A DNA stretch of 64,000 bases from Paracoccus fistulariae (GTDB taxonomy: Bacteria; Pseudomonadota; Alphaproteobacteria; Rhodobacterales; Rhodobacteraceae): contig NZ_CP067136.1 of assembly GCF_028553785.1 (NCBI RefSeq), forward strand, positions 2,292,501 through 2,356,500. Reading direction: 5' to 3'. A model generated the notes under the pieces. The model made no database searches. It was not told the DNA's origin and saw only the letters and a list, made by a program, of their open reading frames with translations. The position numbers and the translations under genes were made by a program. Every line of letters starts with the position of its first letter. Position 1 is the first letter of the stretch. This document shows, one piece after another, positions 1 through 8,979 of the stretch.

Positions 1-130
1 GTTACATCGGACCAGTTCAGTTTCATCAGCTTTCTCCGCTCAGCGCATGATTTCCGGGCAATACATACCTACATAGACGTAACCAGCGGCGAAAAGGTTA
101 CTTCACATTCCTATTACCCGGTGCCCGGAA

Positions 131-158
131 CCAAAAAGCCCCGCCGGTAAGGCGGGGC
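131..158 (-). terminator. Rho-independent terminator of hmp
   Basis: A perfect 8-bp stem (GCCCCGCC / GGCGGGGC) with a 5-base loop is followed, on the reverse strand, by TTTTT. It lies about 75 bases past the hmp stop codon and suits termination of that gene. Confidence 0.8.
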
Positions 159-232
159 AAATACAGGTAACCGAAATACTGGCTAAACAGGGGACGAGGT
201 GCTTACAGAGAACAGGGCACTCACAAAAACAT

Positions 233-1423
233 TCACTTCAGTTCGGCCGCCGCGGGACCAAAGAACTCGTAATGAATGCGATCCGGGCTGACATTCGCGG
301 CCTTTAGCCCGTTGATCATCTGGCGCATGAAGGCTTCCGGACCGCAGATATAGTAGTCCGCGATATCGGCGCGGGTATTCTTGGCCAACCAGGTAGGGTC
401 GATCCTGCCGGGACCGGTATAATCGCGACCCTCGACATCGTCGGCGCCCGGCGCTTCGTAGAAAATGAAGCTCTTGTCGGCCAGCTTTTCATGCTCTGAC
501 CGCATGGCGTGCTTGCGCCCGTTCTGCGTGGCATGAACATAAAGCATCTGCGGCGATTTGCTGCCGCGCCGCGATTCCAGCATCGAGATCATCGGCGTCA
601 GCCCGACGCCCCCCGACAACAGCACCACCTGCTGCTTGCCAGCCAGGTCCAGGAAGAAGTCACCGGCCGGCGGGGCGACCTGCAACGTGGTGCCGATCCG
701 GGTGGTATCGTGCAGCCAGCCGGAGGCCTTGCCCTGCGCTTCGCGCTTGACGGTGATGCGGTAATCCCTGCCATTCGGGGCGGAAGAGATCGAGTAGTTG
801 CGGCGAAGCTCTTCACCATCGGGCAGCACGATCCGGAAGGACAGGTACTGGCCGGGGCGATGCATCTTGACCGCCGCGCCATCGGCGGGCCGCAGGGTGA
901 AGGACATGATGTCATCCGCCTCGGCCTGCTTGTCGACGATGGCAAAGTCGCGCCAGCCGCGCCAGCCGCCATCTTCGGCCTCGGCCCCGGAATAGATCTC
1001 TTCTTCGCGGTCGATCAGGATATTGGCCAGATACCAATAGGCGGCGCCCCAGGCTTCCAGCACCTCATCCGTCGCGGCGTCGCCCAGCACCTCTTTGACG
1101 GCGGTCAACAGGGCTTCGGCGACATAGGGGTAATGTTCGGGCAGGATCTGAAGCCCGGCATGTTTCTGGGCGATCCGCTCGATCCCCGCGCCAAGCATCT
1201 GCGGATTGCGGATATGGGTGGCATAGGCGACCAGCGCATTCGCCAGCGCCTTGTGCTGCGGCGATCCGCCATCCTGATGTGTCATGTTGAACAGCACCCG
1301 GATCTTGGGATCGGCCAGCAGGTGACGATACATGGCAGGGACGATCGCTTCAATATTGGCGGCGACAGCCGGTGCGGTCGCCTCGACGATATCAACGTGC
1401 ACTTTTGAAAGAACGTTCGGCAT
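233..1423 (-). CDS. hmp: Flavohaemoglobin, nitric oxide dioxygenase
   Basis: This cytoplasmic enzyme oxidises NO to nitrate using O2 and NAD(P)H. The 396 residues match the usual family length. The globin domain (about 1-145) has the distal Tyr32 and Gln56 and the proximal His88 in AQKHAG. A ferredoxin-reductase FAD domain follows with RRNYSISSAP. The C-terminal NAD domain carries LLSGGVGLTPM and YICGPEAFM. The reverse-strand RBS AGAAGG lies just upstream of the ATG. It is divergent from an NsrR-type regulator with an AT-rich, palindrome-bearing gap between them, so NO-dependent derepression is the likely control. A single-gene unit closed by the terminator downstream. Confidence 0.96.
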   Translation of the reverse strand: MPNVLSKVHVDIVEATAPAVAANIEAIVPAMYRHLLADPKIRVLFNMTHQDGGSPQHKALANALVAYATHIRNPQMLGAGIERIAQKHAGLQILPEHYPYVAEALLTAVKEVLGDAATDEVLEAWGAAYWYLANILIDREEEIYSGAEAEDGGWRGWRDFAIVDKQAEADDIMSFTLRPADGAAVKMHRPGQYLSFRIVLPDGEELRRNYSISSAPNGRDYRITVKREAQGKASGWLHDTTRIGTTLQVAPPAGDFFLDLAGKQQVVLLSGGVGLTPMISMLESRRGSKSPQMLYVHATQNGRKHAMRSEHEKLADKSFIFYEAPGADDVEGRDYTGPGRIDPTWLAKNTRADIADYYICGPEAFMRQMINGLKAANVSPDRIHYEFFGPAAAELK

Positions 1424-1452
1424 TGGGGGACCTTCTTTTGTGACTTCATAAA

Positions 1453-1473
1453 AGAAATATTATTGTTATATCT
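1453..1473. promoter_or_regulatory. Candidate NsrR operator near hmp
   Basis: An imperfect inverted repeat, AGAAATA-N7-TATATCT (6 of 7 positions pair), sits in the AT-rich part of the hmp-nsrR gap, 30-50 bases upstream of hmp. Size and AGAT-type half-sites resemble NsrR operators, but the match is loose and assignment is inference. Confidence 0.35.
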
Positions 1474-1505
1474 ATTAGTGAGGCCCCGAGCGCAACCGTT
1501 AATTT

Positions 1506-1518
1506 GCACAATTTGTGC
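1506..1518. promoter_or_regulatory. 13-bp palindrome in the hmp-nsrR gap
   Basis: GCACAA-T-TTGTGC is a perfect inverted repeat in the middle of the divergent intergenic region. It could be an operator for nsrR autoregulation or for another NO or oxygen regulator. It does not fit the FNR/Nnr TTGAY-N4-RTCAA form. Confidence 0.4.
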
Positions 1519-1659
1519 GCGAAAAGATGTCAATTTCTTCACCGCAACATTTCAGTCGGCCCTGCAGCGGCGCAGAGGGGTTGCGGGCGGCGAGGTCGCC
1601 CGTATAACGCAGGGCAACAAAGGGCATGTGATGCACATGACAGAAAAGGAAGGCGTCTG

Positions 1660-2085
1660 ATGCGCCTCACAGACAGCACCGATCTCGCGATGAGAGTGTT
1701 GATTTACGCGGCCTCGACGGGCGGCAGGCTGTTCACGATAGACGATATCGTGACGACCTTCGGGCAATCGCGCGGCACGGTCATGAAGGTCGTCAACATG
1801 CTGACCCGGGCCGAGTTCCTGACGGGGCATCGCGGGCGCAATGGCGGGCTGAGCCTGGCCAAACCGGCCGAAGACATCCGCGTCAGCGAGATCGTTCTGG
1901 AGACAGAGCCGGATATGGGCCTGGTCGAATGCCTGCGGCCGGGCAATATGTGCCGGATCACATCAAGCTGTCTGCTGATCAACCCGCTGCTGCGGGCACG
2001 AACGGCCTTTGTGAACACCCTGGCCGAATATACGCTGGCGGATCTTGTGCTGCAGCCGCGCGTTTTCGAGGCGCTGCAGGACTAG
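1660..2085 (+). CDS. nsrR: Rrf2-family NO-sensing repressor (NsrR-like)
   Basis: A 141-residue winged-helix Rrf2 protein. The HTH lies in about residues 25-65. Three cysteines, Cys91, Cys98 and Cys104 (C-X6-C-X5-C), stand where NsrR and IscR ligate an Fe-S cluster. NsrR senses NO through this cluster and represses hmp-type genes, and the divergent hmp supports that role over IscR or RirA. I chose the ATG at 1660 because homologues begin MRLT; the upstream in-frame extension is not Rrf2-like. The stop codon overlaps the recQ stop head-on: the two convergent TAG codons share the tetramer CTAG. Confidence 0.88.
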   Translation: MRLTDSTDLAMRVLIYAASTGGRLFTIDDIVTTFGQSRGTVMKVVNMLTRAEFLTGHRGRNGGLSLAKPAEDIRVSEIVLETEPDMGLVECLRPGNMCRITSSCLLINPLLRARTAFVNTLAEYTLADLVLQPRVFEALQD

Positions 2086-4115
2086 TCGGCGGCGATTTCG
2101 GACAGGAAGGCGGCGCCGAACCGGTCCAGACGCGGCGCATCCAGATGCCGCGACAGGGTGTCCAGATCGGTGGGGCGCGATTCGGCGATGCGGCGGATCT
2201 GCGCGGTCGAACAGGACAGCGGCTTGTCGATCCCGTCCTCGCCCCGCGACAGACGGTTCTGAACCTGAACCAGACGATCGAACAGCTCGCCCGCCGGTCG
2301 CCCGGCCAGCGCGCGGCGCATCGGATGCATCTGGGGCTTTTCGCCCGCGATCACGGACAGGAATTCGCGGCCATAGCTTTCCAGCTTTTTCGCGCCGACG
2401 CCGCCGACCTGCGCCATCTGGTCCAGATCCTGCGGGCGGCGCTGCACCATCTCGATCAGGGTGCGGTCGGGAAAGATCACATAGGCAGGCACGCGCGCGG
2501 CCTCGGCCAGGGCGCGGCGCTTGGCCTTCAGGGCCGAGAGCAGGGGTTCGTCCTCTTCTGCAACCTGCGTTTTCACCACATTCCCGCCCTTGGCCCGCAA
2601 GGTGGTGTCGCGGCGAAGGGTGATGCTTTCCTCGCCCCGCAGGACCGGATGGGCGGTGTCTGTCAGAAACAGCGCGCCGTGCCTTTCAGGGTCGGGGCGG
2701 CACAGATCCAGCCCCATCATCTGCCGGAAGATCGCCTGCCATTGCGCCCGACCGTAATCGCGACCGACGCCAAAGGTCGGCAGCCTGTCATGGCCGCGCT
2801 CTTTTACCTTATCGGTTTCATTTCCGGTGAGAATGTCGATCAGATGGCCGCTGCCGAACCATTCGCCCGTGCGCAGCATGGCCGACAATGCCTTGCGCAC
2901 CGCCTCGGTCGCGTCGAACAGCTTGGGCGGATGCAGACAGATATCGCAATTGCCGCAATCCTCGGCCAGATCCTCGCCGAAATAGGCCAGCAGCTTGCGG
3001 CGGCGACAGCCGGTCGCCTCGGCCAGACCCAGAAGCGCGTTCAGCCGGGCATGATCGGCACCCTTGCGCGCGCCCTCGGCCAGACCCTCATCGATCTGGG
3101 TGCGGCGAAAGCGGATATCGTCGGGGCCATATAGCGTCAGCGTCTCGGCCGGATCGCCATCGCGCCCGGCACGACCGATTTCCTGATAATAGCCCTCGAT
3201 GGATTTCGGCAGATCGGAATGCAGCACCCAGCGAATGTCAGGCTTGTCGATGCCCATGCCAAAGGCAACCGTCGCCACCACGATCAGCCCGTCTTCGCGC
3301 TGAAACTGCGCCTCGACCTGCCGACGGCGATCCGCCTCCATCCCGCCGTGATAGGCGACGGCGCTGTGGCCTTCGGCGCTCAGCGCGGCGGCCAGCGTCT
3401 CGGTCCGGGCGCGGCTGGCGGAATAGATGATGCCCGACTGCCCCCGACGCGCCGCCACGAAGCCAAGAACCTGCTTGCGCGGGCTGTCTTTGGGCTGAAA
3501 GGCCAGCCGGATATTCGGCCGGTCAAAGCCGCGCAGATAGGTGACAGGCTCGGCCCCGTCGAACAGGCGGGTGACAATCTCGGCCCGGGTTTCGGCATCG
3601 GCGGTCGCCGTGAAGGCCGCCAGCGGCACATCCAGCGCGCGTTTCAGATCGCCGATCCGCAGATAGTCGGGCCGGAAATCATGGCCCCACTGGCTGACGC
3701 AATGCGCCTCGTCCACGGCGATGGCGGTGACGCCCGCCCGGCGCAGCAGGTTGACCGTCCCGCCCGAGGCCAGACGTTCTGGCGCCATGTAAAGCATCTT
3801 CAGCTCGCCCCGCGACAGGGCCTGAAACACGGCGTCGGTTTCCTCTTGCGTATTGCCGCTGGTCAGCGCGCCCGCCGCCACCCCGGCCTCGCGCAGCGCC
3901 CGGACCTGATCGCGCATCAGCGCAATCAGCGGCGAGATCACCACCGTCACCCCGTCCCGCATCAGCGCGGGCAATTGATAGCACAGCGATTTGCCGCCCC
4001 CGGTGGGCATGATCGCCAGCACGTCGCGCCCCTGGGCGACGGTTTCGACGATCTCACGCTGTCCGGGGCGGAATCCGTCGAATCCCCAGACCTGTCGCAG
4101 CAGATCCGTTGGCAT
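2082..4115 (-). CDS. recQ: ATP-dependent DNA helicase RecQ
   Basis: A 3'-5' DNA helicase for recombination and fork repair, about 677 residues. Visible are Walker A MPTGGGKSLCYQ, the DEAH box AVDEAHCVSQWGHDFR, the helicase C domain with HGGMEADRRR and GRAGRDG, and a zinc-binding Cys cluster (CRRRKLL...CGNCDIC). Two HRDC-like segments follow near the C-terminus, the first containing the GVGAKKLESYG signature. The ATG at 4115 overlaps the yggT stop as TGATG; a GTG one codon upstream (4118) is an alternative. This overlap suggests translational coupling to yggT. Confidence 0.96.
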   Translation of the reverse strand: MPTDLLRQVWGFDGFRPGQREIVETVAQGRDVLAIMPTGGGKSLCYQLPALMRDGVTVVISPLIALMRDQVRALREAGVAAGALTSGNTQEETDAVFQALSRGELKMLYMAPERLASGGTVNLLRRAGVTAIAVDEAHCVSQWGHDFRPDYLRIGDLKRALDVPLAAFTATADAETRAEIVTRLFDGAEPVTYLRGFDRPNIRLAFQPKDSPRKQVLGFVAARRGQSGIIYSASRARTETLAAALSAEGHSAVAYHGGMEADRRRQVEAQFQREDGLIVVATVAFGMGIDKPDIRWVLHSDLPKSIEGYYQEIGRAGRDGDPAETLTLYGPDDIRFRRTQIDEGLAEGARKGADHARLNALLGLAEATGCRRRKLLAYFGEDLAEDCGNCDICLHPPKLFDATEAVRKALSAMLRTGEWFGSGHLIDILTGNETDKVKERGHDRLPTFGVGRDYGRAQWQAIFRQMMGLDLCRPDPERHGALFLTDTAHPVLRGEESITLRRDTTLRAKGGNVVKTQVAEEDEPLLSALKAKRRALAEAARVPAYVIFPDRTLIEMVQRRPQDLDQMAQVGGVGAKKLESYGREFLSVIAGEKPQMHPMRRALAGRPAGELFDRLVQVQNRLSRGEDGIDKPLSCSTAQIRRIAESRPTDLDTLSRHLDAPRLDRFGAAFLSEIAAD

Positions 4116-4408
4116 CACGCCCCGTAGAAGAAGCCCGCATTATTGGCCAGGGCGCTGCGCAGGATGATGATGATGACAAAAACCACCAGCGGCGCCAGAT
4201 CCAGCCCGCCGGTATTGGGCAGCAGATTGCGGATCGGACGATAGATCGGTTCCAGCAGCCGGTTCAGCCCGTCCCAGATCTGCGCGACCAGCGGCTGACG
4301 CAGGTTCAGGACCTGAAAATTGATCAGCCACGACATGATGATGTGGACGATCATGATGAACCACAGGATCTGCAGGATCAGTTGCAAGGCTTGGTACAGG
4401 GTGACCAT
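4115..4408 (-). CDS. yggT: YggT-family inner-membrane protein
   Basis: A 97-residue protein with two hydrophobic segments (about 5-30 and 70-90) flanking the conserved loop LLEPIYRPIRNLLP, the hallmark of YggT/Ycf19 proteins. The exact role is unsettled; homologues are linked to osmotic tolerance and membrane or division processes. An AGAGGA RBS precedes the ATG at 4408. It is first in a two-gene unit with recQ and is divergent from the thioesterase gene. Confidence 0.88.
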   Translation of the reverse strand: MVTLYQALQLILQILWFIMIVHIIMSWLINFQVLNLRQPLVAQIWDGLNRLLEPIYRPIRNLLPNTGGLDLAPLVVFVIIIILRSALANNAGFFYGA

Positions 4409-4543
4409 CGTGTCCTCTTGGCAAAAACGTTGCCTCTGTATGCGCATGCGGGACCCTGCGCGCAACCAGTTACCGCCGCGTTCGACTTGACGATCGCGTG
4501 GAACGCGGCCACCCAAGCGAAGCAAAGACAAAAGGGACAAGTG

Positions 4544-5104
4544 ATGTATCCATTGATCCGCTTCGCCAAGGAAATGCTGAAATACCGCAATGCGCCTGCG
4601 CTGGAGCCGATGGGGGTCCATGTCTCGACCCATATGTGCTGGCCCTGGGACATCGATCCGTGGATCGAGCTGAACAATGGCCGCACGCTGACGCTGTATG
4701 ATCTGGGGCGGATCCCGCTGGCCAAACGGCTGGGCCTGCTGCCCGCTTTGCGCGAGAATAAATGGGGCATCACGGTGGCGGGCAATTCGACCCGTTATCG
4801 CAGGCGGATCCGGATGTTCGACAAATTCACCATGTTTTCGCGCATGGTCGGCTGGGACAACCGCTTTTTCTATATGGAGCAGACCATGTGGAAAAAGGGC
4901 GAATGCTGCAATCAGATGCTGCTGCGTACGGCGGTCACCTCGGCCAATGGGATTGTCGACCCGGCCCGCGTGATCGAGGCCCTGGGCCACGACATCCAAA
5001 GCCCGCCCCTGCCCGGCTGGGTTCAGGCCTGGATCGAGGCCGATAATCAGCGCCCCTGGCCCCCGGAACTGCCCGATGAGGCAAAAGTACACTTGCCAGC
5101 CTGA
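4544..5104 (+). CDS. Acyl-CoA thioesterase (4HBT hot-dog fold)
   Basis: A 186-residue protein resembling the 4-hydroxybenzoyl-CoA thioesterase and FadM/THEM6-like group. The segment around residues 28-55 (CWPWDIDPWIELNNGRTL) corresponds to the D-X-N-hinge region where hot-dog thioesterases carry their catalytic Asp. The Trp/Tyr/Phe-rich middle fits the fold. It probably hydrolyses an acyl-CoA, substrate unknown. The start at 4544 follows AAAAGGGACAAGTG; upstream ATGs lack an RBS. Confidence 0.75.
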   Translation: MYPLIRFAKEMLKYRNAPALEPMGVHVSTHMCWPWDIDPWIELNNGRTLTLYDLGRIPLAKRLGLLPALRENKWGITVAGNSTRYRRRIRMFDKFTMFSRMVGWDNRFFYMEQTMWKKGECCNQMLLRTAVTSANGIVDPARVIEALGHDIQSPPLPGWVQAWIEADNQRPWPPELPDEAKVHLPA

Positions 5105-5149
5105 TCTCTATGCGGCCTTATATCGCCCAAAAAGAACCGGCGAGGGGCG

Positions 5150-6523
5150 ATGGACCGGAAAAGAATATGGGGCTGGTGGTTTTTTGACTGGGCAAGCCAG
5201 CCTTTTCATACGCTTTTGATCACTTTCATCTTCTCGGTCTATTTCGCCGAAATCGCCCAGCGTTATTTTCTGCAGATCCGTGACAGCATCACCCTTGCCG
5301 GGGCGGATGCGCAGGCGCTGTGGGGCTATGGCCTTTCCATATCGGGCATCACCATCGCCATTCTGGCGCCGATCCTTGGCGCGGTGGCCGATACATCGGG
5401 GCGGCGCCTGCCCTGGATCTGGGTGTTTTCGGCTATTTACATCGGCGCGGCGGCGGGGCTGTGGTGGGTCGTGCCCGATCAGCCACCGCTGATCTGGGCG
5501 GTCACGATGATCGGCCTTGGCCTGATCGCGACGGAATTCGCCACCATCTTCACCAATGCAATGCTGCCCGGCCTTGCCCCAAGGGAAGAGATCGGCCGGA
5601 TTTCAGGCTCGGGCTTTGCCTTCGGCTATCTGGGCGGTGTCCTGTCATTGCTGCTGATGCTGGCATTGTTTCAGGAAACGCCAAGCGGCAAGACCCTGAT
5701 CGGGATCGACCCGTTATTCGGGCTGGATCCGGAGCAGCGCGAAGGCACCCGCTTTGTCGGCCCCTTTGTCGCGATCTGGTACATGCTGTTCATGATCCCC
5801 TTTTTCCTGTGGGTGAAAGAGCCGCGCGGCACCGGGCGCCCGCCGCAGATCGGGACCGCCCTGCGCGATCTTGCAACGCTGATCCGCAGCCTGCGGCACC
5901 GGCCCAGCCTGGCAAGCTGGCTTGCCTCGTCCATGTTTTCGCGCGACGCGCTGAACGGGCTTTACGGATTTGGCGGCGTCTATGCCGCGACGGTGCTGGG
6001 CTGGCCCGTCTTTCTGGCCGGGATCTTTGGCATCGTCAGCGCGATTTCGGCCAGCGCGATCAGTTGGCTGGGCGGCCATGCGGATCGCCGGTTCGGCCCG
6101 AAGCCGGTCATTATCACGGCGACCCTGACATTGACGGCGGTGTGCCTGATCATCACCGGCATGGATCGCAACAGCCTGTTCGGCGCACCCGTCCCGGCCC
6201 AGCCGCTGATCGGCACGCTTCGCCTGCCCGATCTGGTCTTTTTCCTTTGCGGTGCGCTGATCGGCGGCGCGGGCGGTGCCCTGCAGGCCGCCAGCCGCAC
6301 GATGATGGTGCGCCACACGACCCAGGCCCGCGCGACCGAGGCTTTTGGCCTTTATGCGCTGTCGGGCCGGGCGACGGCCTTTCTGGCGCCGCTGCTGATC
6401 GCCGTTGTCACAGATATGACGGGAAATCAGCGCATCGGGGTCGCCCCGCTCATCTTGTTATTCCTTCTGGCACTTGTTCTGTTAGTCTGGGTCAAACCAG
6501 AACAGGAAGAGGCTCAGCAGTGA
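5150..6523 (+). CDS. MFS transporter, UMF1/Atg22-like
   Basis: A 457-residue integral membrane protein with about 12 hydrophobic helices. The N-terminus GWWFFDWASQPFHTLLITF is characteristic of the UMF1 branch, which resembles yeast Atg22, a vacuolar amino-acid effluxer. A cytoplasmic loop with GGHADRRFGPKP between helices 6-8 matches the MFS loop signature. Substrate unknown. Its stop overlaps the mepA GTG start (GTGA), so the two are probably co-translated. Confidence 0.85.
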   Translation: MDRKRIWGWWFFDWASQPFHTLLITFIFSVYFAEIAQRYFLQIRDSITLAGADAQALWGYGLSISGITIAILAPILGAVADTSGRRLPWIWVFSAIYIGAAAGLWWVVPDQPPLIWAVTMIGLGLIATEFATIFTNAMLPGLAPREEIGRISGSGFAFGYLGGVLSLLLMLALFQETPSGKTLIGIDPLFGLDPEQREGTRFVGPFVAIWYMLFMIPFFLWVKEPRGTGRPPQIGTALRDLATLIRSLRHRPSLASWLASSMFSRDALNGLYGFGGVYAATVLGWPVFLAGIFGIVSAISASAISWLGGHADRRFGPKPVIITATLTLTAVCLIITGMDRNSLFGAPVPAQPLIGTLRLPDLVFFLCGALIGGAGGALQAASRTMMVRHTTQARATEAFGLYALSGRATAFLAPLLIAVVTDMTGNQRIGVAPLILLFLLALVLLVWVKPEQEEAQQ

Positions 6524-7383
6524 TCCACAAGATATTGACCGCCGCCGCGCTTGTCGCCGGACTGGCCCTGCCCGCCGCCGCCGACCCGCTGGCCAAGGAC
6601 GTTTTCGGCGCATTCCGCAACGCATCGCAAGGACCGGCGGTGTCGATCGGCTATTACTCTCAGGGTTGCGGACAGGGCTTTGCCCAGCTTCCCGAAAGCG
6701 GGCCAAGCTGGCAGGCGATGCGCCTGTCGCGCAACCGCAACTGGGGACATCCGGAACTGGTCAGCTTTCTGGTCGGACTGTCGCAGGCCGCCCAGCAGGC
6801 CGGATGGCGCGGGCTGTACGTGGGCGATATGAGCCAGCCGCGCGGCGGGCCGATGACATCGGGCCATGCCAGCCACCAGATGGGGCTGGATGCCGATATC
6901 TGGATGCTGCCGCCGTCAAGCCTGTCGCTGTCGCCGGGCCAGCGTGAAAGCCTGTCCTCGGTCTCGGTCGTGAATGGCCGGGGCACCGCGCTGTCGGGGA
7001 ACTGGACGCCCAGCCATATGTCGATCATCCGCGCCGCCGCCCGCGACCGCCGGGTCGAGCGCATCTTTGTCGATCCCGTGGTCAAGGTCGCCATGTGCCA
7101 GATGGAGCGCGGCAATCGCAGCTGGCTGCGCAAGGTGCGCCCGCTGAACAACCACACCTATCATTTCCACGTGCGCATGTCCTGTCCGCGCGGCTCGATC
7201 TGTCGTCAGCAACCCGCGCCGCCACCCGGCGATGGCTGCGCCGAGGCGGCGGAATGGATCAAGAACCGCATCGATCCCAGCCGCGTGAAACCAAGCCCGC
7301 CGGATCCGAACTACCGCCATCCGCGCACTTACAGACTTAGCGAATTGCCCTCTCAATGCAGCACTGTCGCCTCGGCGCCCTGA
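6520..7383 (+). CDS. mepA: Penicillin-insensitive murein endopeptidase
   Basis: A periplasmic LAS-type zinc peptidase (M74) that cleaves D-Ala-meso-DAP crosslinks in peptidoglycan. It has 287 residues and an N-terminal signal peptide ending in LPAAADP. The zinc-site motif GHASHQMGLDADIW and the downstream HTYHFHVRMSC supply the His and Asp ligands. Several Cys residues fit the disulphide-rich family. The GTG start at 6520 overlaps the MFS stop codon. The C-terminal end overlaps the next ORF by 28 bases in another frame. Confidence 0.93.
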   Translation: MIHKILTAAALVAGLALPAAADPLAKDVFGAFRNASQGPAVSIGYYSQGCGQGFAQLPESGPSWQAMRLSRNRNWGHPELVSFLVGLSQAAQQAGWRGLYVGDMSQPRGGPMTSGHASHQMGLDADIWMLPPSSLSLSPGQRESLSSVSVVNGRGTALSGNWTPSHMSIIRAAARDRRVERIFVDPVVKVAMCQMERGNRSWLRKVRPLNNHTYHFHVRMSCPRGSICRQQPAPPPGDGCAEAAEWIKNRIDPSRVKPSPPDPNYRHPRTYRLSELPSQCSTVASAP

Positions 7384-8255
7384 CCCGAACCGTCCTGTCG
7401 GCAATCCTGATCGCGGCCGGTGCCCCTGCACCGGCCGCAACGCTGGAACATGTCGGCACCTTCGTCTGGACCGACAAGGCGCCCAGCTTTGGCGGGTTTT
7501 CGGGCATCGAGGTCAGCCCCGATGGCCAAAGCTTCCATGCCGTCAGCGACCGTTCCTTCCTCTATTGGGGCCGCTTTCAGCGCGATCCGTCAGGGCGGAT
7601 CGCCGATATGCAGATCGACGGGCGCGCGCATCTGCGCGACAGCCACGGGGTGCCGCTGAAACCCGGCTATCTGGGTGACAGCGAGGGCCTGGCCATCGCA
7701 GCCGACGGCACCATCTGGGTCACGTTCGAGGGGCTGGACAGGATCATCAGCTATGACACCCCGGACTCCGCCGCGACCACGTATCCCCGCCCGCCCGATC
7801 TGCCCGGCATGCGGATCAATTCGGGGCTGGAGGCGCTGGCCATCCGCGATGACGGCACGATCTTTGCCATTCCCGAACGATCCGCGAACGAGGCGCGCCC
7901 CTTCCCGGTCCTGACCTTCCGCAAGGATGAATGGCGCAAGGTCGGAGAGATCCGCCGCGATCCGCGCTGGCTGGCCGTAGGCGCGGATTTCGGGCCGGAT
8001 GGCTGGCTGTATCTGCTGGAACGCGACTTCAAGGGCATTCTGGGCTTCACCGCCCGCGTGCGGCGGTTCCAGATCACCGATAACGGCCCCCAGAATGAGG
8101 AAATCCTGCTGGAAACCCGACAGATGCAATATGACAATCTGGAAGGGATCGCCGTCTGGCAGGACGATCAGGGGATTCGGCTGACCATGATCTCGGATGA
8201 TAATTTCCTGATCCTTCAGCGGACCGAACTGGTCGAATACCGCCTGCGCGACTGA
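7356..8255 (+). CDS. Secreted esterase-like phytase-domain protein
   Basis: A 299-residue exported protein with a signal peptide ending near APAPAAT. The body is a phytase-like beta-propeller (PF13449 type): FSGIEVSPDGQSFHAVSDR, GDSEGLAIAADGTIWVTFE, and NLEGIAVWQDDQGIRLTMISDDN. Family members are annotated as esterase-like activity of phytase, but the true substrate is unknown. The ATG lies inside the 3' end of mepA, implying coupling with it in a three-gene run beginning with the MFS gene. Confidence 0.8.
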   Translation: MQHCRLGALTRTVLSAILIAAGAPAPAATLEHVGTFVWTDKAPSFGGFSGIEVSPDGQSFHAVSDRSFLYWGRFQRDPSGRIADMQIDGRAHLRDSHGVPLKPGYLGDSEGLAIAADGTIWVTFEGLDRIISYDTPDSAATTYPRPPDLPGMRINSGLEALAIRDDGTIFAIPERSANEARPFPVLTFRKDEWRKVGEIRRDPRWLAVGADFGPDGWLYLLERDFKGILGFTARVRRFQITDNGPQNEEILLETRQMQYDNLEGIAVWQDDQGIRLTMISDDNFLILQRTELVEYRLRD

Positions 8256-8359
8256 TCAGGCCGTTGTTGACAGCGCCTGCCCAACCGGCTTAAGGCCGCA
8301 TTGTCCCGTCACAAGGCGGGGCCGAGTTGTTCCGCGACCTTGTAAAACGGAAATCTTCA

Positions 8360-8962
8360 ATGACCCGCTTTCTGCCCGGCATTCTTGCCATGGCGGCCAT
8401 CGTGGTGGCCTCTAACATCCTTGTTCAGTTCGTGCTTGGCGACTGGCTGACATGGGGTGCCTTTACCTATCCTTTTGCCTTTCTGGTCACCGATGTGATG
8501 AATCGCGTCTATGGTGTGGCCGCCGCGCGCCGTGTCGTGCTGGCAGGCTTTGCCGTTGGCGTCGCCTGTTCGCTGATCGCTGCCGGTCTGGACAAGACAA
8601 CGCTGCGGATCGCCCTTGCCTCGGGCACGGCCTTTCTGGTCGCTCAGATGCTGGACATCGCCATTTTCGACAAGCTCCGCGATGGCCGCTGGTGGAGCGC
8701 GCCGCTGGCCTCATCCCTGATCGGATCGGCCGTCGATACCGCGCTGTTCTTTGGCATCGCCTTTTCCGCAGCCCTGCCCGCAGACGTCAATACAGGCTGG
8801 GCGAATGAGGCCGTTCCGCTGCTGGGACAGGGGCAGATCGCACCGCTTTGGGCGTCGCTGGCGCTGGCTGACTGGCTGGTCAAATTGTCGTTGGCACTAC
8901 TGGCCCTTGTGCCATTCCGTATGATTGTACGCAATTTGTTGGGGCGTCGCGTAGAAAATTGA
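8360..8962 (+). CDS. yhhQ: Queuosine precursor transporter, YhhQ family
   Basis: A 200-residue membrane protein of the VUT-1/YhhQ family, which imports preQ0/preQ1 or queuine for tRNA modification. Family signatures visible are YPFAFLVTDVMNRVYG and the later AQMLDIAIFDKLRD. About six hydrophobic helices. I chose the ATG at 8360; a TTG at 8327 would add 11 residues. An imperfect stem-loop (ACAAGG...CCTTGT, 8311-8343) lies in the leader, but it does not match any preQ1 riboswitch I know. Confidence 0.86.
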   Translation: MTRFLPGILAMAAIVVASNILVQFVLGDWLTWGAFTYPFAFLVTDVMNRVYGVAAARRVVLAGFAVGVACSLIAAGLDKTTLRIALASGTAFLVAQMLDIAIFDKLRDGRWWSAPLASSLIGSAVDTALFFGIAFSAALPADVNTGWANEAVPLLGQGQIAPLWASLALADWLVKLSLALLALVPFRMIVRNLLGRRVEN

Positions 8963-8979
8963 TTGACACACAGTCAATC
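8961..8979. promoter_or_regulatory. 19-bp perfect palindrome GATTGAC-N5-GTCAATC
   Basis: Two 7-base arms are separated by ACACA. The element begins at the yhhQ stop codon and covers the -35 region of the small transcript that follows. It resembles an FNR/Nnr-type site (TTGAC...GTCAA) but has a 5-base spacer instead of 4, so a different dimeric regulator is equally possible. Confidence 0.5.

Noticed and set aside
5320..6519. Long N-terminal extension of mepA across the MFS gene
   Set aside because: It is an alternative frame of the MFS coding sequence; the MepA signal peptide begins at 6520.
8263..8359. Possible preQ1 riboswitch before the YhhQ gene
   Set aside because: There is a stem-loop (8311-8343), but the conserved preQ1 aptamer sequences are not found.
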